From contig URUY01000004.1 in NCBI GenBank assembly GCA_900551115.1, positions 62,001 through 126,000 on the forward strand: 64,000 nucleotides of DNA, given 5' to 3'. Both the position numbers and the translations under genes were made by a program. Origin of the DNA: an uncultured Lachnospiraceae bacterium (GTDB taxonomy: Bacteria; Bacillota; Clostridia; Lachnospirales; Lachnospiraceae). The notes under the pieces are model-generated. The model had not been told where the DNA came from and searched no databases. It saw only the letters and a list, made by a program, of their open reading frames with translations. This document shows, in pieces, positions 18,356 to 26,229 of the stretch (position 1 is the stretch's first letter; each line of letters starts with the position of its first letter).

Positions 18356-19699
18356 ATGGAACAGAAACATATGTTCAGCAGCGCCGCTTTGCGGGCACTG
18401 CTTTTTCCTCTTATAATTGAACAGATTCTTAATTCACTCATGGGAACGGTGGATACGGTTATGGTCAGCAATGTGGGACCGGCGGCCATGTCGGCAGTTT
18501 CCCTGGTGGATTCTATCAACATACTGGTGATTCAGGCGTTCGCAGCGCTGGCAGCCGGCGGCTGTATCATATGCTCCCAATATATCGGAAAAAAGAATGA
18601 AGAAGCAGCGAACAGGTCGGCAAGACAGGTTCTGCTTGTGATTTTGGCAATTTCTACGGTGATAGCGGTGATTTGCCTCTCCTTCAACAAACAGCTTCTG
18701 CAGTTTATTTTCGGCGCAGTGGAAACGGATGTGATGGATGCAGCCGTAACCTACTTTTTCTATACGGCATTGTCGTTTCCTTTTATCGCACTCTATAATG
18801 CGGGTGCGGCAATTTATCGCGCGCAGGGTAATTCCAAACGTCCCATGCTGATATCCATTGTTTCCAATATCATCAATATAGGCGGCAATGCGCTGTTTAT
18901 CTGGGGATTTCACATGGGGGTAGCAGGAGTGGCAATCTCTACTCTGATATCGAGAATATTCTGTGCGGTTGTGGTTCTGCTTTATCTGCGGAAGCCGGGG
19001 CAGATGATTATGGTAAATGAATACCGGAAGATTCGTCCCGACAAGGCTATTATTTTAAAGGTGCTTGCAATAGGGGTTCCGTCCGGGGTGGAAAACAGTA
19101 TGTTTCAGTTCGGAAAGCTGGCAATTCAGTCCACGGTTTCTACCTTGGGAACAACGGCGATTGCAGCACAGGCCATGACAAATATTTTAGAAGGCTTAAA
19201 CGGCGTGGCAGCAGTCGGTATCGGTATCGGCCTTATGACGGTAGTAGGCCAGTGCATGGGGGCAGGCAGAAAGGATGAAGCGGTATATTATGTGAAAAAA
19301 CTGACGCTGATTGGAGAAATCGGTATGATCCTGAATTGTCTGCTGGTGTATGTACTTGCAGGGCCGATTACGGTTATTGGCGCTATGGAGCCGGAAAGCG
19401 CGGCGCTGTGTCTGTATATGGTTGGCTGGATAACAATTATGAAGCCGATTTTCTGGGTTCCCTCCTTTATACCCGTTTATGGAATGCGGGCAGCAGGAGA
19501 TGTCAGATTTTCCATGCTGGTATCTACTATATCTATGTGGCTGTGCCGGGTAAGCTTGTGTATTTTCCTGGTCAAGGTATTGGACTTCGGACCTATGGCA
19601 GTATGGATTGGCATGTTTACGGACTGGGGTATAAGGGGCGTAATCTTTACCTTCCGGTTTTACAGCAAAAAGTGGCTGGCGCACAAGGTGATTTCTTAA
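18356..19699 (+). CDS. MATE family efflux transporter, second copy
   Basis: This 447-residue transporter has twelve predicted helices and the MATE opening LFPLIIEQILNSLMGTVDTVMVS. It differs strongly from the MATE protein at 9.9 kb and belongs to another subgroup. The start was set at ATG 18356; a GTG at 18335 would add seven residues and overlaps the AAAGGA site. It stands 73 bp downstream of the M56 sensor gene with no clear terminator between, so it might be co-transcribed and be the effector of that system. That is inference. Confidence 0.9.
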   Translation: MEQKHMFSSAALRALLFPLIIEQILNSLMGTVDTVMVSNVGPAAMSAVSLVDSINILVIQAFAALAAGGCIICSQYIGKKNEEAANRSARQVLLVILAISTVIAVICLSFNKQLLQFIFGAVETDVMDAAVTYFFYTALSFPFIALYNAGAAIYRAQGNSKRPMLISIVSNIINIGGNALFIWGFHMGVAGVAISTLISRIFCAVVVLLYLRKPGQMIMVNEYRKIRPDKAIILKVLAIGVPSGVENSMFQFGKLAIQSTVSTLGTTAIAAQAMTNILEGLNGVAAVGIGIGLMTVVGQCMGAGRKDEAVYYVKKLTLIGEIGMILNCLLVYVLAGPITVIGAMEPESAALCLYMVGWITIMKPIFWVPSFIPVYGMRAAGDVRFSMLVSTISMWLCRVSLCIFLVKVLDFGPMAVWIGMFTDWGIRGVIFTFRFYSKKWLAHKVIS

Positions 19700-19783
19700 A
19701 CAGACAGAAGTGTAAGTGAATAAAACGAAAATTATATGAAAACGAAAGCAGAAAACAAAAGCAGAAAATAAAGCAATCAGTGC

Positions 19784-19812
19784 TTGACAGAACAGCATAG
19801 GAAGAATATATT
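19784..19812 (+). promoter_or_regulatory. Strong promoter of the ABC-F leader transcript
   Basis: TTGACA (19784-19789), exactly 17 bp, then TATATT (19807-19812): a near-consensus sigma-A promoter. It lies about 360 bp before the ABC-F start codon, leaving a long untranslated leader. Confidence 0.8.
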
Positions 19813-19862
19813 ATAAGCAACATGGCGAAAGCCTGAGTAATGATATTAAAGGAGATGGAAGG

Positions 19863-19883
19863 ATGTATACTTTTTCCTGCTAA
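19863..19883 (+). CDS. Six-codon leader peptide (MYTFSC) of the ABC-F gene
   Basis: A tiny frame ATG TAT ACT TTT TCC TGC TAA starts 8 bp after a strong AAAGGAG site and about 45 bp after the likely transcription start. Such a well-initiated minimal ORF upstream of an antibiotic-resistance ATPase is characteristic of ribosome-sensed attenuation leaders: a drug-stalled ribosome on the leader changes RNA folding downstream. The peptide is not expected to act as a protein. The call rests on position and ribosome site only. Confidence 0.65.
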   Translation: MYTFSC

Positions 19884-20083
19884 GTAATTAAATAACAGCA
19901 TAAGAGACAGTGAGGTACGAGAGTATCTTTGTTTGTTGTGCTACGCAGGAATAGACATTCTGACATTTCATTATAACGGTATAGATTCTTTAAATATGTT
20001 TTTATAATGTTTTTAAAACGAGGCGTTTAATGGCGTTTTGTTAAAGCATAAAAGCATTTTTAGAGAAGCGGATACGGATTTTA

Positions 20084-20114
20084 GGATGCAGGAAATATTC
20101 CTGTGTCCTTTTTT
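20084..20114 (+). terminator. Leader terminator (attenuator) before the ABC-F gene
   Basis: An 11-bp stem (GGATGCAGGAA with TTCCTGTGTCC, two non-Watson-Crick G-T pairs, loop ATA) is followed immediately by six T. It lies between the promoter and the coding region, 57 bp before the start codon, so it must be bypassed for expression. Alternative pairing partners rich in AAACG and CGTTT lie at 20026-20050. Confidence 0.8.
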
Positions 20115-20170
20115 GATTTATGAGAATGCGTACTGCGGCGAAGAGGAAGAAATTTGAAAGGAGGCTTTTT

Positions 20171-21745
20171 ATGTCCTTAATCAGTGTAAATAATTTGACT
20201 TTTTACTATGACGGCAGCAGCGACAATATTTTTGAAGATGTTTCTTTCCGGATAGATACCGACTGGAAGTTAGGCTTTGCAGCCAGAAACGGCAGGGGAA
20301 AGACTACCTTTTTAAATCTGCTTATGGGAAAATATGAGTATCAGGGAACTATCAGCACGAAGGAGCCTTTTGACTATTTTCCATTTGAAGTGACAGATAT
20401 GTCACAAAATACGGTGGATGTGCTGGCGGCAGTTTATCCGGATTATGAGTTCTGGAAGGTGTGCAGGGAGCTTTCTCTGCTGCAGGTTTCAGAGGAAGTG
20501 CTGTTTCGGCCCTTTTCTACATTAAGTAACGGAGAACAGACAAAGGCAATGCTTGCCATGCTTTTTTCCATGGACCATCATTTTCTCCTTTTGGATGAGC
20601 CCACAAATCATTTGGATATGGCAACCAGAGAGGTGCTTCGGGATTATCTGAAGACCAAAAAGGGTTATATTCTGGTGTCCCATGACAGGGACCTTTTAGA
20701 CGCCTGCACAGACCATACCTTGGCCATTAACAAAACCAATATCGAAGTATGTCAGGGCAATTTTTCCACCTGGTGGGAAAATAAAAAAAGGCAGGACGCT
20801 TATGAGACGGCAGAAAACGAGCGTCTGAAAAAGGATATCCACAGGCTGAAGGCGGCTGCCCGTCAGGCTCATGACTGGGCGGATGAGGTGGAGTCTACGA
20901 AAATCGGGAAAAACTCGGAAAAATATGAAAAGAGCATTGATACCAGAGCTTATGTGGGGGAGAAGTCGCGCCGGATGCAGATGCGGCGAAAAAATTTAGA
21001 GCGCAGGCAGACCAGAGAAATAGAGGAAAAAGAAGGGCTGCTTAAAAATGTGGAATCGGCAGAGGATTTGAAGCTTTTTCCCCTGCGTCATTATAAGCCG
21101 GTGCTTGCGAGCTTGGAGGAGGTACAGATTTCTTACAAAGGAAAGACGCTGCCCCCTATGAGCTTTCAGATTGAAAACGGAGACCGGGTGGTGCTGCGGG
21201 GAAAGAACGGCTGCGGCAAATCCAGTATCCTTAAGCTGCTATTAAGAGAGCTGCAGGAAGGAGCAGACGGCAGCGCAGGAAAGGCAGATTTTAACTATAC
21301 AGGTAAGTTAAAGCTGGCAAGCGGTTTGAAGGTTTCCTATGTATCTCAGGAGACCCGGTTTTTGCAGGGAAGCCTGAAAGCTTTTGCCAAGGATAGAAAT
21401 CTGGATGAAACGCTTTTTTTTACGCTGCTTCGTAAGCTTGACTTTTCCCGGGAGCAGTTTGAAAAAAGGATGGAGGACTACAGCGGCGGACAGAAAAAGA
21501 AGGTGCTTTTGGCAGCCAGCCTCTGCGAACAGGCTCATCTGTATATTTGGGATGAACCCCTCAACTTTATCGATATTTTTTCCCGAATGCAGCTTGAGGA
21601 GTTGATTTGTAAATTTAAGCCTACCATGCTTTTTGTGGAGCATGACAAGGCATTTGTAGACAAAACCGCTACAAAGGTGATAGATTATAAGGAGGAAGAA
21701 ACAAGACCGGAGGGAAGTACAGGTATATGCCCAGAAAAAAGGTAA
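20171..21745 (+). CDS. ABC-F ATPase, Lsa-like antibiotic ribosomal-protection type
   Basis: The 524-residue protein has two ABC ATPase domains and no membrane segments. Domain 1 has ARNGRGKTT, signature LSNGEQTKAMLA and LLLDEPTNHLD. Domain 2 has GKNGCGKSS, signature YSGGQKKKVLLA and IWDEPLNFID. A charged linker at about 215-300 (RAYVGEKSRRMQMRRKNLERR) is the antibiotic-resistance arm that reaches into the ribosome in Lsa, Sal and Vga proteins. GRGKTT and LSNGEQTK are features of that resistance branch rather than of housekeeping EttA or Uup. It probably dislodges lincosamides, pleuromutilins or streptogramin A. ATG 20171 has GAAAGGAGG before it. Confidence 0.88.
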   Translation: MSLISVNNLTFYYDGSSDNIFEDVSFRIDTDWKLGFAARNGRGKTTFLNLLMGKYEYQGTISTKEPFDYFPFEVTDMSQNTVDVLAAVYPDYEFWKVCRELSLLQVSEEVLFRPFSTLSNGEQTKAMLAMLFSMDHHFLLLDEPTNHLDMATREVLRDYLKTKKGYILVSHDRDLLDACTDHTLAINKTNIEVCQGNFSTWWENKKRQDAYETAENERLKKDIHRLKAAARQAHDWADEVESTKIGKNSEKYEKSIDTRAYVGEKSRRMQMRRKNLERRQTREIEEKEGLLKNVESAEDLKLFPLRHYKPVLASLEEVQISYKGKTLPPMSFQIENGDRVVLRGKNGCGKSSILKLLLRELQEGADGSAGKADFNYTGKLKLASGLKVSYVSQETRFLQGSLKAFAKDRNLDETLFFTLLRKLDFSREQFEKRMEDYSGGQKKKVLLAASLCEQAHLYIWDEPLNFIDIFSRMQLEELICKFKPTMLFVEHDKAFVDKTATKVIDYKEEETRPEGSTGICPEKR

Positions 21746-22500
21746 TACAGGAGGAAATCCCTGTAAATATACAATTTGAACAGGCAAAAAACCAAATAAT
21801 CGGCATAGAAAGACAGCGTCAGGGAATCGGTACGCTATCAGAAAAAACCGTACATGCCATTTTAAAGCTGTATTATGCGCCGGATAAGGATATGCACGAG
21901 ATTCCCATTGAAAATTATGTGGCTGATATTTATACAGGAAGCGAGATTGTGGAAATACAGACAAGACAGTTTAACCGGATGCGGGATAAATTAGCGGCGT
22001 TTTTAAAGCTGTATCCGGTTACAATCGTCTATCCCATTCCCCGGTATAAGTGGCTGATATGGATTGATGAGGAAAGCGGAGAGCTGTCAAAGCCCCATAA
22101 GTCTCCGGCGAAGGGCAATGCTTATCAGGCGTTTATCGAGCTTTATAAAATAAAAATGTTTTTAAAGGAGCCTAATCTGCACTTGAAAATGGTGTTTCTT
22201 GATATGGAGGAATACAGGCTCTTAAACGGCTGGAGCAAAGACAAAAAAAGAGGTTCCTACAGATACGACAGGATACCTTCTAATCTGGTGGGCGAGGTAT
22301 GTGTGGACGGAGTAAAGGACTATATGCAGTTTGTACCTCCCGATTTAGAAGAGCCTTTTACTTCGGACCAATTTGCAAAGGCGGCACATATTAGCAGGCG
22401 GCTGTCCCAGACAGTGCTTAATATTTTAACGCATGTGGAATGTGTGGAACGGATTGGCAAAAACGGCAACAGTATTTTGTACAGCGTGAAGGAATGGTAG
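21727..22500 (+). CDS. Uncharacterised protein, possible PD-(D/E)XK nuclease fold plus C-terminal winged helix
   Basis: I do not recognise this 257-residue protein with certainty. Its N-terminal half has helix TLSEKTVHAILKLYY (Glu39), then ENYVADIYTG (Asp67) and EIVEIQTRQF (Glu76-x-Gln78), in the order of a PD-(D/E)XK nuclease active site. The C-terminal part (FTSDQFAKAAHISRRLSQTVLNILTHVECVERIG) looks like a winged helix. Its start overlaps the ABC-F gene by 19 bp, so both are translated from one message and may respond to the same attenuator. Nuclease activity is a hypothesis from residue order only. Confidence 0.5.
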   Translation: MPRKKVIQEEIPVNIQFEQAKNQIIGIERQRQGIGTLSEKTVHAILKLYYAPDKDMHEIPIENYVADIYTGSEIVEIQTRQFNRMRDKLAAFLKLYPVTIVYPIPRYKWLIWIDEESGELSKPHKSPAKGNAYQAFIELYKIKMFLKEPNLHLKMVFLDMEEYRLLNGWSKDKKRGSYRYDRIPSNLVGEVCVDGVKDYMQFVPPDLEEPFTSDQFAKAAHISRRLSQTVLNILTHVECVERIGKNGNSILYSVKEW

Positions 22501-22533
22501 TGAAACTATAAAAAGGAAAAGAGGTAATTGCGA

Positions 22534-24465
22534 ATGAATGCAGACATCAAATGGCTGGACAACCCGGAAATTTTCCGCATCAACCAGCTTCCGGCCCATT
22601 CGGACCATGTTTTTTATGAAAGCAGGGAAGCTTGTGAAAGAAAAGAGAGCAGCTTAAGACAGAGCCTTAACGGAAACTGGAAGTTCTGTTATTCCGAGAA
22701 CGCGGCGAGCCGTCCTGCGGCATTTTTTAAGGAATATTTTGACAGGTCGGGCTTTGACTCCATAAAAGTACCGGGGCATATAGAGATGGCGGGTTATGAT
22801 AAAATCCATTACATCAATAATATGTATCCCTGGGAAGGCCATATTTACAGAAGACCGCCTCACAGCTTAGAGGACAGTGTGCCTGTTACGGACGCCTTCA
22901 GCGGCGCTGCATATAATCCGGTGGGTTCTTATGTAAAGGAATTTGATTTGGAGCCGGGTCTTATGGGAAAAAGAGTCTGCATCTGCTTTGAAGGTGTGGA
23001 ACAGGCCATGTATCTGTGGATAAACGGACATTTTGTGGGCTATGCTGAGGATAGCTTCACTCCTTCAGAATTTGATTTAACCCCTTATATCAGAGAAAAG
23101 GGCAATCTGCTGGCGGTGGAGGTTCATAAAAGAAGTACGGCAGCATATCTGGAGGATCAGGATTTCTTCCGTTTCTTCGGCATTTTCAGAAATGTGACGC
23201 TGTATGCGAAACCGGTTCTGCACATAGAGGATATGTGGGCAAAGCCTGTTCTTATGGAGGACTGCAAAACCGGCAGCTTTGCACTGGATTTAAAGCTATC
23301 CGTACAGACAGATACAGACCGGGCGAAGGATGGACAGCAGGCAGCACACTTTAAGGGCGGAGAAAGGGTAAATATTACCCTTAAGAATGCAGAGGGAGAA
23401 ACCTGTTTTGAAAAAGAGCTTGCTATTGCAGAGCAGACAGTGCTTAAGCCGGTAGAAATCGGAGAGGTCATCCCATGGGACAATCACAGACCATATCTGT
23501 ATACTTTAATGCTTACCCTTTATGATGAAGATGGAATGCCTGTGGAATTTGTTCCTTACAAAATCGGCTTCCGCAGAATCGAAATAAAGAATAAGGTTAT
23601 TTTACTGAATGGAAAAAGATTGATTCTAAACGGCGTAAACCGCCATGAGTGGAATGCAGAGAGCGGCAGATGCATCACAAAAGACGACATGGAATTTGAT
23701 ATAAAGCTGTTTTTGAATAACCATATCAATGCAGTCAGAACCTGCCACTACCCGGATCAGCTTCCCTGGTATTATATGTGTGATGAAAACGGCATCTATG
23801 TAATGGCAGAGACAAATCTGGAATCCCACGGTTCATGGCAGAAGATGGGTGCTGTTGAGCCTTCCTGGAATGTGCCGGGCAGTCTGCCTGCATGGAAGGA
23901 AGTTGTTTTAGACCGGGCTAAAACCAATTTTGAAACCTTTAAAAACCATACCTCTGTATTGTTTTGGTCTTTGGGGAATGAGTCTTATGCAGGAGAAAAC
24001 CTGGCTCTTATGAACCAGTATTTTAAGGAAAGGGATACAGGCAGGCTGGTGCATTACGAAGGTGTGTTCCATAACCGGGCTTATGATGACAGGATTTCCG
24101 ATGTGGAGAGCAGGATGTATGCTGCGCCTTCCGAAATAGAAGAATATCTGTTAAGCAATCCCCCAAAGCCCTTTATTTTGTGTGAGTATATGCATGATAT
24201 GGGTAATTCTTTGGGTGGAATGAAGTCCTACATGGATCTTCTTGATAAATATGAAATGTATCAGGGTGGCTTTATCTGGGATTATATTGACCAGGCCATT
24301 GCGGTACAGGACGAAGTGACGGGACAGAGGGTGCTGCGTTATGGCGGTGACTTTGATGACAGGCCGTCAGATTATGAGTTTTCGGGAAACGGTATCGTGT
24401 TTGCAGACAGAACAGAGAAACCGGCATTGCAGGAGGTAAAATATTACTATGGATTGTATGAATAG
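22534..24465 (+). CDS. lacL: Beta-galactosidase large subunit (GH2)
   Basis: The 643-residue protein carries the GH2 sugar-binding, immunoglobulin-like and TIM-barrel domains of LacZ. Acid/base Glu483 is in WSLGNES and nucleophile Glu551 in ILCEYMHD. It ends just after the barrel (EVKYYYGLYE), where LacZ would continue into domains 4 and 5. Those lie on the next gene, so this is the large chain of a heterodimeric LacLM enzyme hydrolysing lactose or beta-galactosides in the cytoplasm. ATG 22534 was preferred to TTG 22528 because GAGG sits 9 bp before it. No lactose transporter is adjacent. Confidence 0.9.
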   Translation: MNADIKWLDNPEIFRINQLPAHSDHVFYESREACERKESSLRQSLNGNWKFCYSENAASRPAAFFKEYFDRSGFDSIKVPGHIEMAGYDKIHYINNMYPWEGHIYRRPPHSLEDSVPVTDAFSGAAYNPVGSYVKEFDLEPGLMGKRVCICFEGVEQAMYLWINGHFVGYAEDSFTPSEFDLTPYIREKGNLLAVEVHKRSTAAYLEDQDFFRFFGIFRNVTLYAKPVLHIEDMWAKPVLMEDCKTGSFALDLKLSVQTDTDRAKDGQQAAHFKGGERVNITLKNAEGETCFEKELAIAEQTVLKPVEIGEVIPWDNHRPYLYTLMLTLYDEDGMPVEFVPYKIGFRRIEIKNKVILLNGKRLILNGVNRHEWNAESGRCITKDDMEFDIKLFLNNHINAVRTCHYPDQLPWYYMCDENGIYVMAETNLESHGSWQKMGAVEPSWNVPGSLPAWKEVVLDRAKTNFETFKNHTSVLFWSLGNESYAGENLALMNQYFKERDTGRLVHYEGVFHNRAYDDRISDVESRMYAAPSEIEEYLLSNPPKPFILCEYMHDMGNSLGGMKSYMDLLDKYEMYQGGFIWDYIDQAIAVQDEVTGQRVLRYGGDFDDRPSDYEFSGNGIVFADRTEKPALQEVKYYYGLYE

Positions 24466-25438
24466 AAATGGGGAGAAAAAACTGCATATTGTATACGGTG
24501 ACCTAACGCTGGGCGTATACGGAGAAGACATTTCCTGTATCTTCTCTTATCAAACCGGTGGTCTGGAATCTTTGGTGACCGGCGGTAAAGAATGGCTGTA
24601 CCGCACTCCGCGTCCCACCTTCTGGCGGGCGCTTACGGACAATGACAGAGGCAGCGGATTTCATTTAAAATCCGGCATGTGGCTTTCTGCGGATATGTTT
24701 ATAAAATGTACCGATATCCGTATCCGGGTGGAGGACGAAGAAATAGGATTCCCAAAAGCACCGGATAACAATCGGTATACAGGAAACGAACAGGCAGAAA
24801 AAATCAGTATAGAATTTGTATATACCACTATTTCTGTTCCTTCCACAGAGGTTTCCGTTACCTATACGGTGGAAGCAGAAGGTAAAATACGGGTGGATGT
24901 GCATTATTTCGGCAACAGTGCGTTGCCGCAGCTTCCGGTATTCGGCATGCGGTTTATCATGCCGACGAAAGCAGTATCTTATCAGTATGAAGGGCTTTCG
25001 GGAGAAACCTATCCTGACAGAATGGAGGGGGGCGTGCCCGGTATCTACACGGTGGAGGGACTGCCGGTTACGCCGTATCTGGTTCCTCAGGACTGCGGTG
25101 TGCATATGGAAACAAAATGGCTGCGTGTTTACCGTAATACCGCACAGAGCAATGTAAACAGAGGGGCATCCTGGAAAGCCGCCCTGTCCGGACTGCAGTT
25201 TTCTGCCGTGGACAAAAACTTTGCATTTTCCTGCCTGCCTTTTACGGCTGAAGAGCTGGAAAACGCCACCCATATGGAAGAGCTTCCTTTCGCAAGACGG
25301 ACGGTGGTATCCATTTTAGGTGCAGTCAGAGGCGTAGGCGGCATCAATAGCTGGGGCGCAGATGTGGAAAACGCTTATCATATTGATGCAGGAAAGGATA
25401 TTCGTTATTCCTTTAGTATTTGTGCAACGGATTTATGA
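24449..25438 (+). CDS. lacM: Beta-galactosidase small subunit
   Basis: The 329-residue product is the beta-galactosidase small-chain domain (TFWRALTDNDRGSG, then a long beta-sandwich ending NAYHIDAGKDIRYSFSI). In LacZ this domain completes the active site and the tetramer. Its start overlaps lacL by 17 bp, with an AGGAGG site inside the lacL end. The same overlap length is known from lactobacillus lacL-lacM. The product should be inactive without LacL. No terminator of good quality follows; a weak ATAGCC hairpin stands at 25543-25560. Confidence 0.9.
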   Translation: MDCMNRNGEKKLHIVYGDLTLGVYGEDISCIFSYQTGGLESLVTGGKEWLYRTPRPTFWRALTDNDRGSGFHLKSGMWLSADMFIKCTDIRIRVEDEEIGFPKAPDNNRYTGNEQAEKISIEFVYTTISVPSTEVSVTYTVEAEGKIRVDVHYFGNSALPQLPVFGMRFIMPTKAVSYQYEGLSGETYPDRMEGGVPGIYTVEGLPVTPYLVPQDCGVHMETKWLRVYRNTAQSNVNRGASWKAALSGLQFSAVDKNFAFSCLPFTAEELENATHMEELPFARRTVVSILGAVRGVGGINSWGADVENAYHIDAGKDIRYSFSICATDL

Positions 25439-25617
25439 TAACTTATTGCTTGTATTTTAAATTTTATCTTTACTTTTGTACTTTTTCTGTGCTACGATAT
25501 TTACAGGCAATGATTTCATAATTCTTAACATCTATATTTTCTATAGCCTTTTGTGGCTATCTCAGAATCAGAACTCTTTGCTTAATTACCCAATAAACAG
25601 GCAGAGAGACGAAAGAG

Positions 25618-25639
25618 CCTTTCTGCCATAACAGAAAGG
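25618..25639 (+). promoter_or_regulatory. Hairpin that covers a ribosome binding site
   Basis: CCTTTCTG (25618-25625) pairs perfectly with CAGAAAGG (25632-25639) across a 6-base loop. The right arm is the ribosome site for the ATG at 25649. The structure would limit translation of the Rpn-type gene, a possible safety device of a nuclease gene that is now broken. Confidence 0.4.
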
Positions 25640-25648
25640 AAGAAACAT

Positions 25649-26114
25649 ATGGAGAAAGAGAATCTTGAGCTTAGAGAAGTCGAGGTCGAACAGGTAGTTA
25701 TTTTTAAATATGACCAGTAAAAAAGGGACACCGGAGTTAGTGAGTCTGCTGCAGTATATGAAGCAGACAAGCTTGGAAAATCCTGAAATATTGGTTAAGG
25801 ACAGGCGGATAGAAAAGCTGGATAAGATAGTGCAGGAAGTGAAACAGTCAGAAGAATGGGAGGCTGTGAAGATGAATATTTTAGAAATCGGAGTGGAAAA
25901 AGGCAAGCAGGAGGGTATGGAAAAAGGTGCGGATAAAAAGGTAGTAGAACAAATCTGCAAGAAGCTTTGCCGGGGTAAAAGTGAACAGTGTATTGCAGAA
26001 GAAGTAGAAGAATCCTTAGAAAAGGTAGCCTTTATTTGCAGGTTGGCCGGGAAATATGCGCCTGATTATGATTATGAAAAGGTGTATGAAGAGTTCTGCC
26101 GAAACGAAGTTTAA
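25649..26114 (+). pseudogene. Rpn-family nuclease remnant, C-terminal tail only
   Basis: ATG 25649 opens MEKENLELREVEVEQVVIFKYDQ and stops. A shifted frame from 25710 then gives 134 residues (ELVSLLQYMKQTSLENPEILV, a Lys/Glu helix with repeated EKGxxEGMEKG, and SEQCIAEEVEESLEKVAFI), which is the usual C-terminal region of Rpn proteins. The PD-(D/E)XK core is absent, so most of the gene has been lost by deletion. The residual 134-residue frame lacks a ribosome site of its own. It differs in sequence from the remnant at 12 kb, so the two decayed independently. Confidence 0.65.
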
Positions 26115-26151
26115 AAATTAAATAATTCTTAATGAAAAATTCCTTGAAAAG

Positions 26152-26193
26152 AAATTGATGCTGTTTATAATAAACGACAGCATCAATTTTTTT
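26152..26193 (+). terminator. Intrinsic terminator after the Rpn remnant
   Basis: Perfect 13-base arms AAATTGATGCTGT and ACAGCATCAATTT with a 12-base loop end in a run of seven T. This is the clearest intrinsic terminator of this part of the window. It also shows that translation of the next gene should not begin at its in-frame codon 26155. Confidence 0.9.
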
Positions 26194-26229
26194 CTATATA
26201 AGTTTTGTTTTGGATTTTGGAGGATAAAG

